Positions 32,030 through 32,788 of a DNA stretch of 32,788 bases are shown here, one piece after another. The first letter of the stretch is position 1. Every line of letters starts with the position of its first letter. A program made the translations under genes and the position numbers. Below the pieces are notes generated by a model. It worked only from the letters and a program-made list of their open reading frames with translations, did not search any database and was not told the DNA's origin. Source of the DNA: a virus; IMG/VR virus record IMGVR_UViG_3300046450_000984, positions 1 to 32,788 of that record. One strand, 5' to 3'.

Positions 32030-32665
32030 ATGCTAGTAAAAGAGGCCAAAGCCTTGGGAAATATCTCTAAGGGCAATTCTAAAATGCCTGGCACCACGTT
32101 CGCTATTGATGCGTTCGCGTGCAAGACTGGAGACAAGCTGGCCAAGATTAAGGGCACGCCTTGCCACGCCTGCTACGCTCGCAAGCTTCAAAAACTACGC
32201 CCTAGCGTTGACAAAGGCTGGAAGGCTAACCTTGCCAAATGGCAAACTGCCAAGCCCGAACAATGGTCACAGGCAATGGCTTTTCAGGTTATCCGGTACA
32301 ACGCAGACGGTTACCATCGCTGGTTTGACGCTGGTGACCTGCAATCGGTTGCAATGCTTTCCGCTATCGTTGACGTATGCCATATGACGCCCAAGGTGCG
32401 GCATTGGTTGCCAACGCAAGAGCGCGGCATTGTCGCGGCATTCATGGCCAATGGTGGCACAATACCGGAAAACCTTGTTATTCGCATATCAGGCTCAAAG
32501 GTAAACGGCCCTGCACCTAGCTTTGCCAATACGTCAACAGTGTTTGACAAGCATGGCCAGCCCGTGGGTAAAGAATGCAAGGCCCGGACCCGTGGCAATC
32601 AATGCGGCCCGTGTCGCGCTTGCTGGGATAAGACCACCCCAAATATCAGCTATCCGAAACACTGA
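32030..32665 (+). CDS. GP88-family phage protein, 211 aa
   Basis: Carries the pattern GNSKMPGTTFAIDAFACKTG, then GTPCHACYARK, RWFDAGDLQS, HWLPTQERGIVAAF, NLVIRISGSKVNG, and a C-terminal CKARTRGNQCGPCRACWD. This cysteine-rich arrangement and the W.D.GDL..., P..R motifs match the phage Gene product 88 family as I recall it. Its activity is unknown; the C-x2-C-x2-C clusters suggest a metal or iron-sulphur site, so an enzymatic or nucleic-acid role is possible. AGAAGGGACC lies before the ATG. It is followed by the second palindromic element. Confidence 0.76.
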   Translation: MLVKEAKALGNISKGNSKMPGTTFAIDAFACKTGDKLAKIKGTPCHACYARKLQKLRPSVDKGWKANLAKWQTAKPEQWSQAMAFQVIRYNADGYHRWFDAGDLQSVAMLSAIVDVCHMTPKVRHWLPTQERGIVAAFMANGGTIPENLVIRISGSKVNGPAPSFANTSTVFDKHGQPVGKECKARTRGNQCGPCRACWDKTTPNISYPKH

Positions 32666-32672
32666 AAAGCGC

Positions 32673-32717
32673 CTTAATTGTGCCACAATTGCTCTATAGG
32701 GTATCAATATTGAAACA
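32673..32717 (+). promoter_or_regulatory. 45-bp palindromic element, copy 2
   Basis: Same AATTGTG-C-CACAATT palindrome (32676-32690), followed by TTGCTCTATAGGGTATCA and TATTGAAAC. It is 8 bases after the GP88-like stop and 29 bases before the next ATG. High conservation outside coding sequence argues for a regulatory role. Confidence 0.7.
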
Positions 32718-32746
32718 CAACGACACATAAACTCAAAGGGTACAAA

Positions 32747-32788
32747 ATGACCAGCTACATCAGATTAGCACAAACCGCGATCCTCGAC
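32747..32788 (+). CDS. N-terminal start of a very short protein cut by the window edge
   Basis: ATG 32747 follows an AAAGGG site and opens a frame MTSYIRLAQTAILD that is uncut to the edge (14 codons). Joined to the frame at 1-57 it would yield a 32-residue protein ending in GFVWGK. It is preceded by the second palindromic element, so it may be a separately promoted early gene. No family is recognised. Confidence 0.55.
   Translation, partial: MTSYIRLAQTAILD

Noticed and set aside
32683-32705. T7-type phage RNA polymerase promoter (CTATAGGG in copy 2)
   Set aside because: No phage RNA polymerase gene in the window, and copy 1 has CGATAGAG, so the match to the T7 core is not kept.

Overview
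This window looks like the genome of a small lytic tailed phage with a podovirus-type gene set, about 32.8 kb, probably of a Gram-negative host. The host cannot be named from the sequence. A flavin-dependent thymidylate synthase, a cobalamin-dependent ribonucleotide reductase, a T7-type primase-helicase and polymerase and a small genome together recall the marine podoviruses of alphaproteobacteria, but that is inference. No integrase, repressor, tRNA, CRISPR array, IS element or phage RNA polymerase was recognised.

The layout is two opposed transcription units. The rightward (+) unit starts near 31.6 kb with small accessory genes (65 aa, 51 aa, a GP88-like protein, a very short gene cut by the window edge). 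It appears to continue across the edge, because the right-edge reading frame runs in frame into the left-edge frame, so the molecule may be circular or circularly permuted and complete. From 72 to 8194 come the nucleotide and replication genes: a small zinc-ribbon protein, a DUF6378-like protein, primase-helicase, ThyX, DNA polymerase A, an SSB-like protein, a GIY-YIG endonuclease, a Cas4/RecB-like exonuclease, class II RNR and a DUF1289-like mini-protein. They overlap or nearly touch, as in an operon.

The leftward (-) unit runs from 30966 down to 8230 and encodes packaging and the virion: TerS, TerL, portal, two small related proteins, a long fibre-like protein with its probable assembly protein, a holin-like protein, a small membrane protein, a tail-collar protein, a basic peptide, a 74-aa protein, scaffold, major capsid protein (followed by a strong hairpin), connector proteins, a tail nozzle-like protein, a GNAT-like protein, a Gln-rich protein ending in an S74 autoprotease, several probable ejection proteins, a lysozyme-like protein with a signal anchor, a membrane protein and a Pro-rich protein.

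The units diverge from a 656-bp non-coding control region (30967-31622). It holds a perfect sigma70-type promoter pointing at TerS, a cluster of CAATGGTG repeats of which one overlaps that promoter's -35 box, nested inverted repeats, and the first of two copies of a 45-bp element with a perfect AATTGTG-C-CACAATT palindrome. The units converge on a bidirectional terminator at 8198-8225. The replication genes would copy the DNA and supply dNTPs, using TMP made by ThyX and dNTPs from RNR. The late unit would package it, build the particle and lyse the cell.
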